The notes under the pieces were generated by a model. That model did no database searches, was not told where the DNA came from, and saw only the letters and a list, made by a program, of their open reading frames with translations. A program made the position numbers and the translations under genes. Shown piece by piece: positions 44,921 to 57,603 of a stretch of 64,000 nt of DNA; the first letter of the stretch is position 1, and the number at the start of each line of letters is the position of its first letter. The DNA lies in contig JALNQF010000099.1 in assembly GCA_028456385.1 (NCBI GenBank), forward strand, positions 62,001 through 126,000. Direction: 5' to 3'. The DNA is from Ophiosphaerella korrae (Eukaryota; Ascomycota; Dothideomycetes; Pleosporales; Phaeosphaeriaceae).

Positions 44921-45340
44921 ATGTTCGCATCAGGTAGACCCCAAGGCTGTACCTTGGGAGGTCATGCAGTTTTAACATCGAGGCCTCAAGAGCACCACTC
45001 AAACTGTTCTAAAACCCATCCTCTGCGAACGAGATGTAATGTATTGGTAGGCAGGAGTGTAATAAGGAAGGGAACTTAACTTTGTTTGGAGAGAGCATGA
45101 GTGTGGTATTGTCGAGTTAACTGACCGAGGAAATCTAACCGAGGAATTACTGTGGGTTCAGAAAACGTGTAACGTACTTGGCTTCTAGTGACGTTCGCAT
45201 CAGAAGGATTCATGTGTGCAGTATTTTTGGTGTGATCATTGGCCTCAAGAGCGCCATTCAGCCCGTTCTGTATTTCATCTCTTGCGAACGAGATGGATCA
45301 GCGTAGACGGAAGGGGATATAAAGGCAACTTAACTTTGTT
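44921..45340 (+). repeat. Imperfect direct repeat, two ~150-170-bp copies
   Basis: Copy A is about 44,921-45,090 and copy B about 45,191-45,340. Shared blocks in the same order are GTTCGCATCAG, GGCCTCAAGAGC, a GTTCT block, TGCGAACGAGATG and AACTTAACTTTGTT. Spacers between blocks differ, so the duplication is old. Confidence 0.8.
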
Positions 45341-45820
45341 CCGAAACCCTGGGACTCGAATGCAGGTGCCTTGACTCGAGTTTATTGTAATATCGAGAGC
45401 AGGTTGTCTGTAGATACGTTAATAAGGATTATGAGGCAGACAAAGTAAGAGGTTAATGCATGAGCTTTTATATCAGAGGTTTAGCTTGTGTAGATAGACG
45501 CTGATCATGAAATCCATACTCGAAAGTAGGTTATTTCAGACGTTCTAGAAGCTTCATCACAAGGTAGGGAGTAACAAAGTGGCAAGCCTTACCTTTGACT
45601 AATTGCAATTTGTTGAAAGCGTGGTCCAAGTAGCTTTACAGAAGCAGCAAGGAGCCTATACAAGCGTTAGCGGTGAAAGTAGAATATAGAACGTAGAATG
45701 GTGAGTGTGAAGTGTTGGTTGGCTCAGAGGGTTAGCTAACATCATCGACGACCTCGACAGAGCCAAAAACTCTATCGTGCTGTCTCTGTGTAGTATCTTA
45801 TTGCATCATTGCCATTCGTA

Positions 45821-45846
45821 GTGGACAGTGGACAGTGGACAGTGGA
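45821..45846 (+). repeat. GTGGACA heptamer repeat
   Basis: Three perfect copies of gtggaca plus a partial gtgga. Confidence 0.9.
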
Positions 45847-46514
45847 GCTTACCTTTGCGGAGTCGCGGCCGAAGGATGCTTTTGCCATACTCTTTCGAGT
45901 TCTTAATAAGGAGGTATCTGCATAATTATTGTTAGCTTTGACTATCAATCGTGTCGCGTGCGAAGTCTTGTTGTTGAGGCGTGCTCAGAAGTCAAGTGTA
46001 AACATAACAGCTCAAAGGCTGGTCTTTAAACGATACAGTAATAAAGGTTCATCATCGAATGCGCAATGCTTAGGAGACGAGCTAACATACCTTTCGATAG
46101 CTGTGGGCCAGAGGTGGTGGGCCAAAAAGATGTGGGAGACGGAGAAGGTATCGCATAAGTAGGCGCGGTTGTTGTTGTTGAAGGAAAAGTTTTAAGGCAG
46201 CCAAGGGAGGTGAAGAACCCTTATATGCTAGCGCGAACGCGTAGGGCACGTCATGCAAGGACTCTTCTGGAAAACCTATATTCACTTTGACTCCGCTCTC
46301 GGAGGGACGTTGTTGCCTTGACCCCGCTATCAAATTTGGTGGGTACGTGCACAGGTAATCAAGCTTGCTGTAGCTACAGCCGACAGGCTCTGTAAGTAGT
46401 AGCTTCACAGTTATTTTTCCAGGAGATTCAATAAACTTGCGCCCAAGAGGCTCTCATACTTATTCTAGTCTCGAACTGTGTCCGTAAGTTACCTTAACAG
46501 CAGTTAATTTGCAA

Positions 46515-47063
46515 CTACATAAGATTTACAGTCATCAACCATGTTAATTTAAAACCGATTACAGAACGAACAACAGCACCTGGCCAACTGCCAAGCCCGC
46601 ACCCTCCATGAAATCCAAAAACATCTTGCAGCTGGCCATAACCAGAGCTCTCCACAATTCCAAAAATCGAGGTTTCGGTGGGCCACTGGCCCAGTTCGAA
46701 TGAGGTGGCTTGAATTTGCCATAGGGTGGCTGTTAGGACCGGAAAAATTGTCACTCCTGAAGCAGAGGACCTGGAACTAGTAAACCTCGTTTGTGCCTTG
46801 ATATTTGACCCTTGTATACAAACTTTGTCTTGCGTGTGTCATGTCATCTGCGTCCGCGCAGTCGAATCACTACAGCCCCCAACGGCAGGCGGGTGGCTCA
46901 TCGATGCGGCCAAGCTGCTCCATACATCCAGGGCTGTTGCCAGAAGCACGTTGCGCTGCGCTCGTCCTAGCTCGAATCTTACAACAAAACCTTGACACTC
47001 ACCCGTGCCGTCAAAAATCAGACCGACGGCGTTACGCTTACGGCCGGCAGCCGCCGTAGCCAT
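46515..47063 (-). CDS. Speculative two-exon small gene
   Basis: On the minus strand an ATG at 47063 in good context (acaATGGC) starts MATAAAGRKRNAVGLIFDGT and runs into a gtgagt donor at 47002. A ttcag acceptor at 46757-46758 keeps phase with a frame ending at 46515, giving about 100 residues and a 246-nt intron. The second exon has hydrophobic stretches but no known domain. The first exon looks gene-like; the joining is speculative. Confidence 0.2.
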
Positions 47064-50000
47064 TGTGTTGTCGGAGTATGCGAGGGCTGCAGCAGCGCGG
47101 GCACATGAAGACGTGGGAGGGGAGGGTGAGATGCGCCTGTAGAAATAAAGAAGGAGTTGCACTGTGGGGCAATCCTACTGTATCCAACTATAGTAAAGGT
47201 ATAAACTACCTAGTGTCAAGAGGGTACTTGTTGGGCGATGGGGGATTTGAAGGCCAGTTGAAGCATGCAACATGGATAGAATAGGAATATCCAAGTTGTT
47301 GCTTATTCAAGCTGGAATTCAATACGTATCAGTAGAAGCGTTGAAACAGATTATCATTGTTATTGCTCAAATACCAGTCACCCTGCTGCAACTGCCAATA
47401 TCCTTCAAGAGCAGGCGTTCACCTCCAATATGCTACCTCACGTGCACTAAGAATCCCGGCTATTCTACAAGCTAATGGAATCACAGAGATCGCGCTAGAG
47501 ACGAGCACTGAGAAAATCACATGACTCCAGGCCTGTGCATTCCTCTGGGTAGGTATATAAAACCTCCACCCCCCTCCTCCAACGAAGTTTCCTTTATCCA
47601 CAAGCTGCACTCATACTTGTAGAGGCTTGGCTTCTCTCCTCGAATAGGTGGGTGCGGTCGTTTTTCTTACTTTCAATTTTTGAAACCCGACTTTGGCTCA
47701 CTGGGCTTGCTCATAGTCATCGTCACAGTGTCGCCTCTATTGCACTACCTGAGGTGTACGCGAACCTTTTTTCATTGAGACATTTGGCTTCTGCTAGATG
47801 CTTGAGGAAGAAGCTGTGTTTTGGGTTTCTTGTGATGTACTGCGGTCTCCATACTACTTAGCTTTACCTACCCTACCTATAATCCACAACCTGCGCTGTA
47901 ACCAGTGTGTAGTCTAGGCCACGGTATAACTGCCTTTTGCTAATTTCGTATTTAGATTGATTCGCCATGTCTTCAATACTCACGATACTCGTAATACCAA
48001 TGCGTCAAAGACAGACCACAGTAACAATCCCCAGATGCTGTGGCGCCTCGTCCATCGAAGATACTTTAGGAGCATTGCTAGAGCTGAGGGAGCTTTCAAA
48101 GCGCTGTTTATAATAGAAAATTACTTGACGTATTGAACTAGAGGATGTCTAAAACGGATTGTGTCTACCCCAGCTTCGTAGATCTGCGTTTCTATACCAA
48201 CATCATACATACCATCATGATAACCAACATAATATTCTTCGACTTTCTTACTATAAGGAGAGTTTATAAGAATTCCCGAACGTAACAATAGGGCTGATTA
48301 CCTGTTCTTTGCACGCGTCTCCGGTCAGGCTAGTTGTTCAGCAATAATACCGAGATTTCATCCTCAACTTCGTCCAACCAAACAGAAGTTCGCACGTCAC
48401 TACGCCTTGCGACCAACCTTGTATAGCGCGCAAACCAGATTAAGCAGATTCAAGTACAATGCGCACATCCCAAGGCGCACTTTTTGACATATTTTGTACT
48501 ACTCAAAGTTGTGCTAGCTTCTATTCGAAGAAAGGCCCTCGTCTAGTCAATGAGCTGACACAGCGCGGTAAACAGACACCAGCATAGTTTCCAGGCGAGA
48601 CCTCGGGAGCCTTTAACCTTATAGGTGGCGCCTAGATTGCACTTTAGCACTAGCTATCGCCTGGGGGCTCGACGCCATATACGTTCTACTAAAAGTCATA
48701 GCCGAACGTAAACCATAAGCCCTGAGCCGAGTACTCAAGATACTGCCTATCCTTTCAAGCCTCGAGATAATATTGAGCAGCGGCTCAAAGCCAAAGGGAG
48801 CGCTCCGCAGCTACGAGAAGAGGTAAGTCAGCCAACACCAGAGATAAGGCTGCCACAGCATCGTCACGGGCAACACGCCTATTTTCAGCTTTGCTATGGC
48901 AGCCAGAAACGGTCGCCGGGTTATCCAAGGCTAAAGCGCTCGTATAGAAAACGGTGGAGAAAAAGTCGACCAAGTCGAAGATGTCAGGCTTCACCAAAAG
49001 CTTCTACTTCACCTCGGCCTTCAAGTTCGGGCGGCACGCTCGCCACAACTCTGACGACCTGGACGCTAGCTTCAGGTGCGTCACGGCCATAGCAAGACGG
49101 GTACTTGGAGCCTGGGTAAGCTCGTTTCACTAATCGAAGAGGCCCTGAAAGCCCAGAGCTAAAGGAAGTGAAGAAATGCCGCAGAGGAGGCGCAAGCACG
49201 GAAGAGTACAACGCGTGGGCGGCGCAGCTGGCGCAATGGTACGTTATGCGTCGCAAACTAGCACGAAGCTTTATGTTCGCGGAGCTCGAGTCACGATACA
49301 AAACAGAGGACAACACTTCCTATGTCGAGTACATTACAATGTCAACCATACCAACAAAAGGTTACGCATGATCAAGCAGTAGGTACGGATAGAAGTCGAA
49401 TATGAACACCAGGTATCTACAACAAAAACCTTTCATCATACTGGATACTGACTTTTAGCAGTAGCCGATACGAAACAGCGACTCCACGATCGCGATCGAG
49501 TGACCCTACCTGGAGCGCAAATTAAGTATCTCAGGCAATAGCTCCAATTTCAATGTCCAGCTCATGCGTACAAATGCGCAACTCAAATACAGAAAGTTCA
49601 CAAATCGCCTAGCTTCCATCGGAAGACAGTTGGATAAACCTTAGTAGATAGACCCTTTTCATGCTAAGAATTTATTGGCAAGACATGATGAGCTGAAGAC
49701 AAAGCATGGTGGAATAGTGCATATATATATCAGACCCTGTTGAATGACGGCAAACTTCTAGGGCAAAGGAATCGGATAGGACATACCGAAGGCTGTATAA
49801 TCTCAAGACTTTTGGATCGACCTTTGACGCTCCTATCGGTGCTCATCTACAGTTTAGGCCATTTCGCGGTAGTGGAGGAGTACTTTGATAGATTGCAATA
49901 GACCATAGATTAGGTTATTACCCGACCCAAGTGCAAAACCAGGCTTCCAATTCACGGCTCACAAGTGCGTAGACTAGCTTCAATTTCCTTTTGATATCGA

Positions 50001-51229
50001 AAGCTACTGTAGGTACTATCTACAAAACCTGCGTAATTAAATATGGTCTTGTGACGTAAACATACGGTGCGAGCAAACGGAAGTGAGCACAAATTTTCCC
50101 TTCTGATGCTGCTCCTCGTTTACTCTTCCACTACACATTGTAAATACAGGAAACCAAGGTAATCGAATGTCTTATGGCATATTCGAGTACTCTTGTAAAT
50201 TACATCTCCTCGATTAAATGCACTAAGCTGGAAGGTTTGGCGCCATACTGTTGGGCATGGTCTCGGCCCTCTGTCTGTAGTCATGCGTTTACTCTTCTGC
50301 GACATTTCTTCATACTGCTACCTAATCAGGTCTCGAGTTCTTTGCTAATCGGGCAGATACCTCACCAAGCATCCTGCAGCCCGAGATCGCCCTACAAAGA
50401 ATATCCACTACCCTACCAATGTTTCGCCATTTCAGCCAAAGCCCGATACTTGCTACCTATGCTACCTTCCACACCCGAACACCAAGCTGTGCGCCTCCTC
50501 GGCGCTGCTCATTTTACGACACATCGAAACCTTCGCAAAATATCACGAGAAGAATCTTGCCGACCAATAACTTCATATGCACCAGACAACACCAAGAACA
50601 ACACCAAGAACAACACCTGAGAACGTGGTAGTGTACGGATTATACCACAACACCCGATCACGAGTGGTAGCAAGATAGGGGACGGCAGGCCAGATACATG
50701 AAGGTTTATGGGGATTAGAGCGCTTGGATGGGCAGTGGGCAATGGGATAATGTTGCACAGATACACGGCAAATACTTCTACATAGGTTCTAAGGCACAGG
50801 CTAAACCTTAGGGTAATACAAATGTACATCGGATGTCTGACCATCGGCACACCTGTGGCAGCATGCTGAGATTGCGATTAGACATCATCTCTGTCAATGA
50901 CATAGTAACAAGACATCATTTGGGCTACCTGGTTATTTTTTACTTCTCACAGCGTAGGTCGCAGACCAGATACACAAGATGACACTTGGATAACGAAACA
51001 TTGGGGGTCTGCCCTGGTAGCACGGTACAATATACTAGGAAACCGGAACACAGCTACAGGCATCAGCTCAGATCCTGTGAACGTTTACGAAATCGAAGGT
51101 ATGTTTCGATAGATGAGATCAAATGAAAGTGTGATTTCCTGAGAACTATGAAGAGAATTCTGCATCTACACTACTATCGTAGCTAGAGTGTTCTAGTAAC
51201 ACCTCGCGGATTACCCCCTTCCTTTCTTT
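47064..51229. other. Gene-poor block, right part
   Basis: No gene is supported. A TATA-like tatataaaa at 47554-47562 has no credible coding start after it. At 48,620-49,380 several broken frames on both strands suggest decayed coding sequence, possibly a transposon relic. A 12-bp repeat aacaccaagaac occurs 2.5 times at 50588-50617. Confidence 0.4.
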
Positions 51230-51878
51230 CTATGTGACGTTGAGCAAACTAAATCGAAGTTGATTGACGAGTTATCTTCAAATGATGAAGTGTCACTTAC
51301 CGTCTCAATTCCACAGCCTGGCCAACATATGGTGCCATCCAGGCAGCGACATTTCGCCTGCTCTCGCGGCACGTCCTGATCCTTTTCTGAATGTTGAGAA
51401 CCCATTTTACGGCCTCCTTATCTGAGATGGCAAAAGCCCATCCGGGGGCGCTAGGATTCTCATCGATGATGGTGTTTTGCGCAATTGTATTGCGAAATAG
51501 GCGATCATAGGTGCTCAGACACGCTATAGAAAACGGACTTGGAGGCGGAAATGGACCTTCACCCTGGGGGATGCCTGGCATGCTAACAATTGCCATATCT
51601 GGCGAAGGAGTTGGCATTGTTGACATAATGGGGTTGGCTGTGAAAGTGTTAGTTTGAGAAAAAAGCTGATTTCTTTGCTTTGACTTACAACTCCAAGCTA
51701 CTACTTCACTAACATAATCTTTGAGCAAACTGCAAGATCTCTCCTCCAAGATATAAGCCTGATCATACTGGCCAAACCAAGAGATAACTGCCTCAAAGTA
51801 GTCAAGCCAATCAAAGTAACTGGTGAGACTAGGGTCTTCGCGGGGGAAGCTGGAGTCGGTAAGAGCGGGGAAAGACAT
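51230..51878 (-). CDS. Hypothetical protein, three exons
   Basis: Exons on the minus strand are 51878-51689, 51637-51301 and a 19-nt terminal exon 51248-51230, giving 181 residues. Introns are 51 nt (gtaagt donor, ctaac branch, cacag acceptor) and 52 nt (gtaagt donor, ttag acceptor). The first has a length divisible by three and no stop, so an unspliced form also keeps frame. The protein begins MSFPALTDSSFPREDPSLTS, has an aromatic segment YFDWLDYFEAVISWFGQYDQ, a Pro/Met-rich middle and a C-terminal part with DKEAVKWVLNIQKRIRTCRE followed by NVAAWMAPYVGQ. No signal peptide or domain is recognised. Clean splice signals argue that the gene is real. Confidence 0.6.
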
Positions 51879-53159
51879 TGTTGCTGTGGGTATGGAGAAA
51901 GTGGGCGAAATATTGGTGGGCGTGGAGCTGGTATGCAGGTGTATGGCGCTGAAGATGCCTTGGAAGAGGGGAGGGTTAGTTGGTGGGGGTGGACAGTTTA
52001 TATACTAGGGCAGATGAATCTAACAAGGAGTGCAAACGGAGGTGAGAATTTTGTGAAGTTGTGTATAAAAGTCACGGTATTGTGAGCACTAGCAAAACGG
52101 CCACTTTGTACTTAAAATAGGGTAAGAAAGCTACTGAAATAGGCAAAGCCGTGGCCTAACTAGGAGAAATTACATTCACTTAAACTTGTACACAAGATGG
52201 GATAGAGATGCAGCAGACAGACTCCTATCTGCTTAACCGTACCTAGGCGCCTAGGTAGCGGGCTTGTGAATGGCCAATCTACTCTTCAAAAGAACCTCAG
52301 CGGCCCTCTATTCCCTCCCTCTTTCCTACATGGCATAGCATGGTAAGGCTCCCACTATACTCAGGTACGTAATTAGAGACTTTTCAACACATATTTGACT
52401 AACCTACCCCAGCGGCGCGAAATAAAGCATTGATATAGCTAACCTCAACAGGTCTTTCTCTAGATCTAACTACCCGATTTTCAACTATCGCCTCAACAGC
52501 ATTTTTTCTTCAGTATTAAACTCTCCCTCCTCTTCAAAAGGTGCAGTACAACAAATAGCTAATAGCACAATAAGGCTTTTAAGGCATTCTATTGAGATTA
52601 TTCGGCGCATTTCTGACTGATCTGCTCCAGTAATCTCAAATACAACACCGTCATCATTGCCACTGCTTCGTTGCCGCCAACACTCGAGAACGCCCGCAAC
52701 CAACAACCTCACCGAGCCCTTACAAAAGCACCTCGCCCCCCACCGATGCCTTAGCAACCCGTTGCTTTCAGCCTCACTCGAAAGCGGACGCTCAATGCCA
52801 GGGTCCATAGCAGCTTGGAGCCCACTAGATGATGATCAGCCATAGTCGACTGATCTTCACACAGTCTCAACGGATCCTCGCCTCCCCTCCCGACTTGGCA
52901 GATTCTTACCTTCGATCACAGAACATTCTCACCTTCAGTTTCAATGGCATGACCGCGTTACCAATTCTCACAAGGATATGCAGGTTTGACTAGCAGGTAC
53001 TATAATAGACAGCAAGCAACTAACAACTTCGCAGATACTCGTTACATTGTGAACTCCTGCTCCACGTCCTACAAACAATTTTACCCGCACATGTACTTTA
53101 CTAATTTGTCCAGTCTCGATGCTCAAACCACGGTGCTTCCCCTGCTCCGGCCACCCAGG
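51879..53159. other. Intergenic
   Basis: This holds the upstream region of the hypothetical gene and the 3' flank of the peptidase gene. A minus-strand frame of 107 codons (52808-52485) has an ATG but no domain, and was not called. Confidence 0.45.
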
Positions 53160-55669
53160 CTATGCTTCAAGCCAGTCTGCCGCGGCATCAATCGACCGAC
53201 TCGCAATTCCAATCCACTTCTTCAGCGCCGCATCATCCTTCTCGTCAATCCCTTCCACAATGCCTGGGAACGTAGCACCAGCATACCCAGTCCACTTCCC
53301 TGGCGCAAAGACAACATGCTTGAACCAAGGCCGGCCATCAAGCCCCGCCGGATACAAGAACTTCCGCTCCAACAGCTTGTATTTCGTATTGATGTTACGA
53401 ATTGCGAGGTAAAGCTTGAGTTTCTCCCATGGCTTCCACCATGGTATGTCGTTGTGGTAGTATTCATACAGAAGCTGGGCTGCAGTGGCGTCGTGGATCG
53501 TGGCGGCAAACCGGAAATGCGATACAGAACGCTCAAGTGATCCCCAGAGATCGCTTTCTTCGATGCCGTGTCCTGCTTCATGCGCCTTTTGTTTGACACT
53601 GCTGACATATCTCTCCAGGCCAATACTGTACTCAGTAGCGTTGAGCTGCAACACCGGAGTCTCCACGAGGCGCGCGGCAACCAGTGCCCATACCTTCGCA
53701 ATTGCAGCATGATACTCGAAACTTGGATCTCCGAAGCGTTTCATCCAGTCGAATGAGTCATAATTGCTGTGGTAATGATATATGGCTGAGTTGGGCCCAA
53801 AAGTAAAGCCCATGTCAATGGATGGTATGCCGGCGAAATCCTGGAATGCGGTGAAATCGCTACCCGAACCCATGGTGGCAATGTGTTTGTCCCATACATC
53901 GTACACAGATTGGCCATGGACAGTCTGATTCGGGGAGGAGACCAGTTGCACTACAAACAGTGAGCCAGCTGACTGAGATATAGGTTAGGGAAACTTACAG
54001 GCTTCCTGGACAACTTGATTTAGCAAAGGTGCCGCTGATAACTTGAAGTGCGGTCCGTTTGTCCCTACATCCACGTTCAAGTACGCGACTGCAGAACCTG
54101 ATAGCCAAGGAAGATATTCCTCGACCCATTCCGTGCTGCCGACTAACCCATACTCTTCGCCATCCCAGCTAGCGAGCACGATCGTCCGCAGTGGCTTCCA
54201 GCCGTTCTGCAACGCCAGACCAAAGCTCCTGATCACCTCATTAAACGCCGCAGAGCCGCTATTCGGGTCCCCAGCTCCTCCGGCAATCCAAGCATCACGA
54301 TGGTTTCCTAAAACGATGACCTCATCTGGCAGTGTACCATTGATGATTCCGATGACATTCCAAAGCGGAGTTGTTACATACTCTTGTTCGTTGACAAGAT
54401 TCAAGAGTGCGCTATCTGGGGAAGGCCCGATGTTGTATTTGACACCTTTGTAGCCCAAGCCACCGCCCTGCCAGTGCTCGTTGAACGAAGAAGCTTTTGG
54501 TCCGTGACCATTAAGTGCCTGAAGGAGAGGAACAGCATCTTTATATGAAATGGGAATGGAAGGTATGTGTGGAATGGCATGGTCGACAGGCTGACGTGGC
54601 GCTCCAGGTTTCGAAGGGTAGCCAGGTGTGGTAGGATCGCCCGGAGCAAAGCCTGCACCATCGTCAGTCCCTGCCATCGACCAAAAAATGACATTTACTT
54701 ACTCAGAAATTGAACGCTGCCGCGTTGCACACTGCTTGGCTGTCTAGCCGGTCCCTGAGGATACGTCGCTTTGCCGTTCCTCTCAGTAACATCTCCATCA
54801 TCCCCTGGATCCGAGTAGATGACGATACCGACCATGCCTAATTCTTGCGCGCGCTTGACTTTCAAGCCTCGGAAGACGCCTCCATACTTCGCCAGTGCGA
54901 TCTTACCAGCCAGACTAATATTTGTTGCCCGCAGCTCCTCGAAGTCCTTATAAGTACCGTAATTGACGAAGACATATGGTGCTGTGACATTGCCGGATGC
55001 ACTGTAGCCATGAAATGTGGGGATACGGTCGGTGAGTTTGCTCGTTTCATCTTCATCTAAGACGTCTTCTTCCAGGCACGCTTCGAACTGCACCTTCCAT
55101 TCTCCTTCGATTGTTGGCAGGGCAACCGAATGCTCATCGCCCTTCTTACTCCTTTCCAAGAGCGCCAATCGATGGCCCTTTGGATAGTTGATGTAGACAT
55201 CATAGTCCACAATCAGACTGTTCTCGATGCCAAAGTCTCGCCACCTATCCAATGTCCAGAGCGCTTGGCTGAGATTCTTTCCGGCCAGATGTGGCCCGCT
55301 GGTATAGTATCTACTCCATTCCCTTGCTTGATTTGCATCTGGAGCACTCAGAAGAATGCTCTGCAGCTCTTCATATTCCAGCGCCGTCTTGCCCAGCCAT
55401 CCTGCTGGTATTCGTGTGGTGGATAACAGCGAGTGTTCCGAGGCGGACGTGGGTTCGTGGGAGTGGTCAAATGGGCCAAAGCCGAATAATAGGACTGCTG
55501 CTATGCCTCCGATGAGCACGACTGTGGTAAGAAGTGTGGTGCAGAAGAAGCGTAGTCGATGATGTGGATACCGATCGCGGTGAGGCCGGATGTCTACGCG
55601 CTGGATGAGAGGCGTGCGTTCGTCGGGCATGTCGCACGCAGGTTTCTCATTGCTCGCAAGAAGCTGCAT
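53160..55669 (-). CDS. M28 peptidase, glutamate carboxypeptidase II / Vps70-like
   Basis: Three exons on the minus strand, 55669-54703, 54652-53999 and 53950-53160, give 803 residues, close to yeast Vps70. Introns are 50 and 48 nt; the first uses the acceptor at 54653-54654 after a ctgac branch because it restores VQFL-S-FAPGDPTTPGYPS. Layout: cytosolic N-terminus with ERTPLI, a transmembrane anchor (TTLLTTVVLIGGIAAVLLFGF, residues about 44-64), PA domain (NYGTYKDFEEL, GKIALAKYGG), then the zinc peptidase core with ligands in GNHRDAW, DPNSGSA and DGEEYGL, and a later ligand in YHYHSNYDSF. The C-terminal dimerisation domain completes it. All metal ligands appear present, so it should be an active type II membrane carboxypeptidase of the vacuolar/endosomal system. 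Confidence 0.92.
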
Positions 55670-56757
55670 GAATAGTCAAGTTTTCAGGCAGAGCAATCGT
55701 CGCAGACTTTACAGAACGGATCGAGGCTCCACGAGCTTTACAAAGTAACGGTGTGCAGTCCGGTCGCATGGCGTCATCAAGCCATTCGGATAGCGAATAC
55801 GAGCGGGGCGGATCATTTGGCATGCAGGGTGCGGGAGGGAACCACCAACTTCCCCATGGGCTGCCATAGGAAGCACACCCATGCGGCTAAACTTAAATTT
55901 AACATCTCTGGAAAACATGCATAGACTTGGTACACTATTGTCCAGTCCACAAACTATGCGACAGCATTTTACCCGGCTACGCGACACTCAATCTGGCATT
56001 GAGCTATCATACTCTTCCATCGCCAAACGATACGACAAACAATTTCTACGTATTGCTTTCTCTCAGCTCTCGGACCCCTTGCTGTGCATGCTCTGCCCCG
56101 CCTCTTCGCTCATCCCACTGGGATCAAGTCATTTTTATTGAGTATTCTCTTTGCGCAACAGCCGATAGCATTCCGTTAGAGAGATCTAGAGTACTTGTTG
56201 ATTTTAGAAACCCCTCCCCGGAGCCATGCCACAAAGGAATCGAGGATACCCTATACTTTGTTATTTTCTCTGCAAGCACAGGGCGGATTATGGCCGAACA
56301 TCATTGCACGGGCTATCTGGCAACTGCGCAATCTCTATCCACACCCCGCCAAATCCATAATTGCTGGCAACTATTGATGGTTCTCTATCCGGCATCGATA
56401 CGATAACCTACAAGTTCCTGCCATTCCTCGCCTTACCATATTATATTGACCTCATTCAACATACAAAGGGTTAGCCCCATCTCCTTTGTTCGATTCCTCG
56501 AGGCTTTGTATCGGAGTATTGGGGCATAGTACACCCGTTCACAATGCTCTTTGTGCGCCAGGCAAGTAGAGACGCTGCTTTTCTGTCACTGTGGAACAAC
56601 CTTTTATTCAAATATTCTGTACTTCGGTATATATTATGTACCAGCTTCGTCGAATTGGCCCTGCCACTACATACGATTCTATCACGCAAACATTTACAAG
56701 GTTACATATCAATAACATCCTCACTTCACGTTTCAGCTATCATCAGCACGACAAGAT
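55670..56757. other. Divergent intergenic region
   Basis: Promoter region of the peptidase (minus) and RING-like (plus) genes. Overlapping frames here show no gene-like content. Confidence 0.55.
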
Positions 56758-57603
56758 ATGTCTGACCTCGATTACCAGAATATCGCCACCACGGTCTGGC
56801 CAATCCTTCTTGGTGTTACTGGGGATGCTTGCGCAATGTGCAAGGCCACCCATGTCCCGATCTATGACCTTTCATGCCACGATTCAGATGACTTCTACTG
56901 CCGCGATTGTCTTACAAAAACATGGTACAACGCCCAAGACGAAGTAGTTCGTTGCCCCTCATGCAGCCAAGACTGTGGCTTTGTGCATCTCAATTCATCA
57001 GAAATCTTTTACATCAACCGTGACTTCTGCGACGATGAGGCTTTTGATAAGATCCGCAACCAACCTGAGGTCATGAACAATCAGATCAGCTTCACTTCAA
57101 ACGAGGCGGTTGCGTTCCTCCAGCATGCTTACAGCCTCGTCGAGGATCAGATTCTCGACCCCTCTGAACTTGGTGGCTTACCTGGGCACCAGACCGCACA
57201 TAACGAAGATTCCCTCGGGTCAAGCTTGAAAAACAATTTCATGTACAACGCCGTCTTCCACCAAGTCACCGCGGCGCCAAAGATGATGACTACTCCTCTC
57301 GAACTTGAAGGAGATGTGTTGGAACTACTCAATCAAACCATGCTAGACTTCATAAAGGTCAAGTATCATGATCCACTATTAGCTAGCAGTATTGACCTGA
57401 GCGATGACAAAGCGGTTGCTGAAGAGGGTGTGTGCCTCGTATCACAGTTTCAAGACGAATATATCCCGAAGATCACCGAAAACTGGATCTCCGTTGTGAA
57501 CATCTGGGTCGATTTGTTGGCCTGGAGGCACATCGAGCGTACTGCGCCTGTGGATGGAGGCGCTGCTGAGCGCCACCGGGAATCACTTGTCATATGCTCT
57601 TAA
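56758..57603 (+). CDS. RING-like zinc-finger protein
   Basis: A single exon encodes 281 residues. The N-terminal third has a Cys/His array: C25-x2-C28, C40-H41, C48-x2-C51, then C66-x2-C69 and C73 (CAMCKATH, LSCHD, YCRDCLTKTW, VRCPSCSQDCGF). This resembles a RING finger, but the adjacent Cys-His pair departs from the canonical spacing, so E3 ligase activity is only possible. The rest is mostly helical and acidic without a recognised domain. It ends HRESLVICS. The family looks fungal-specific. It lies 1.5 kb upstream of the AAA-HET gene on the same strand; nothing in the sequence proves a functional link. Confidence 0.75.
   Translation: MSDLDYQNIATTVWPILLGVTGDACAMCKATHVPIYDLSCHDSDDFYCRDCLTKTWYNAQDEVVRCPSCSQDCGFVHLNSSEIFYINRDFCDDEAFDKIRNQPEVMNNQISFTSNEAVAFLQHAYSLVEDQILDPSELGGLPGHQTAHNEDSLGSSLKNNFMYNAVFHQVTAAPKMMTTPLELEGDVLELLNQTMLDFIKVKYHDPLLASSIDLSDDKAVAEEGVCLVSQFQDEYIPKITENWISVVNIWVDLLAWRHIERTAPVDGGAAERHRESLVICS

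Larger units (their letters stand above)
43326..46514. other. Gene-poor block, repeat-bearing part
   Basis: About 3.2 kb without a confident gene, containing an imperfect direct repeat and a short heptamer repeat listed separately. Confidence 0.45.

Noticed and set aside
47554..47562. TATA box (tatataaaa) suggesting a promoter
   Set aside because: No credible start codon, signal peptide or domain follows within 300 bp.
50174..50631. Two overlapping frames, one with a presequence-like N-terminus (from 50419)
   Set aside because: The frame ends after 70 codons within a 12-bp repeat and lacks any mature domain.
52485..52808. Minus-strand ATG frame of 107 codons
   Set aside because: No recognised domain or splice signals; weak evidence compared with the neighbouring spliced gene.
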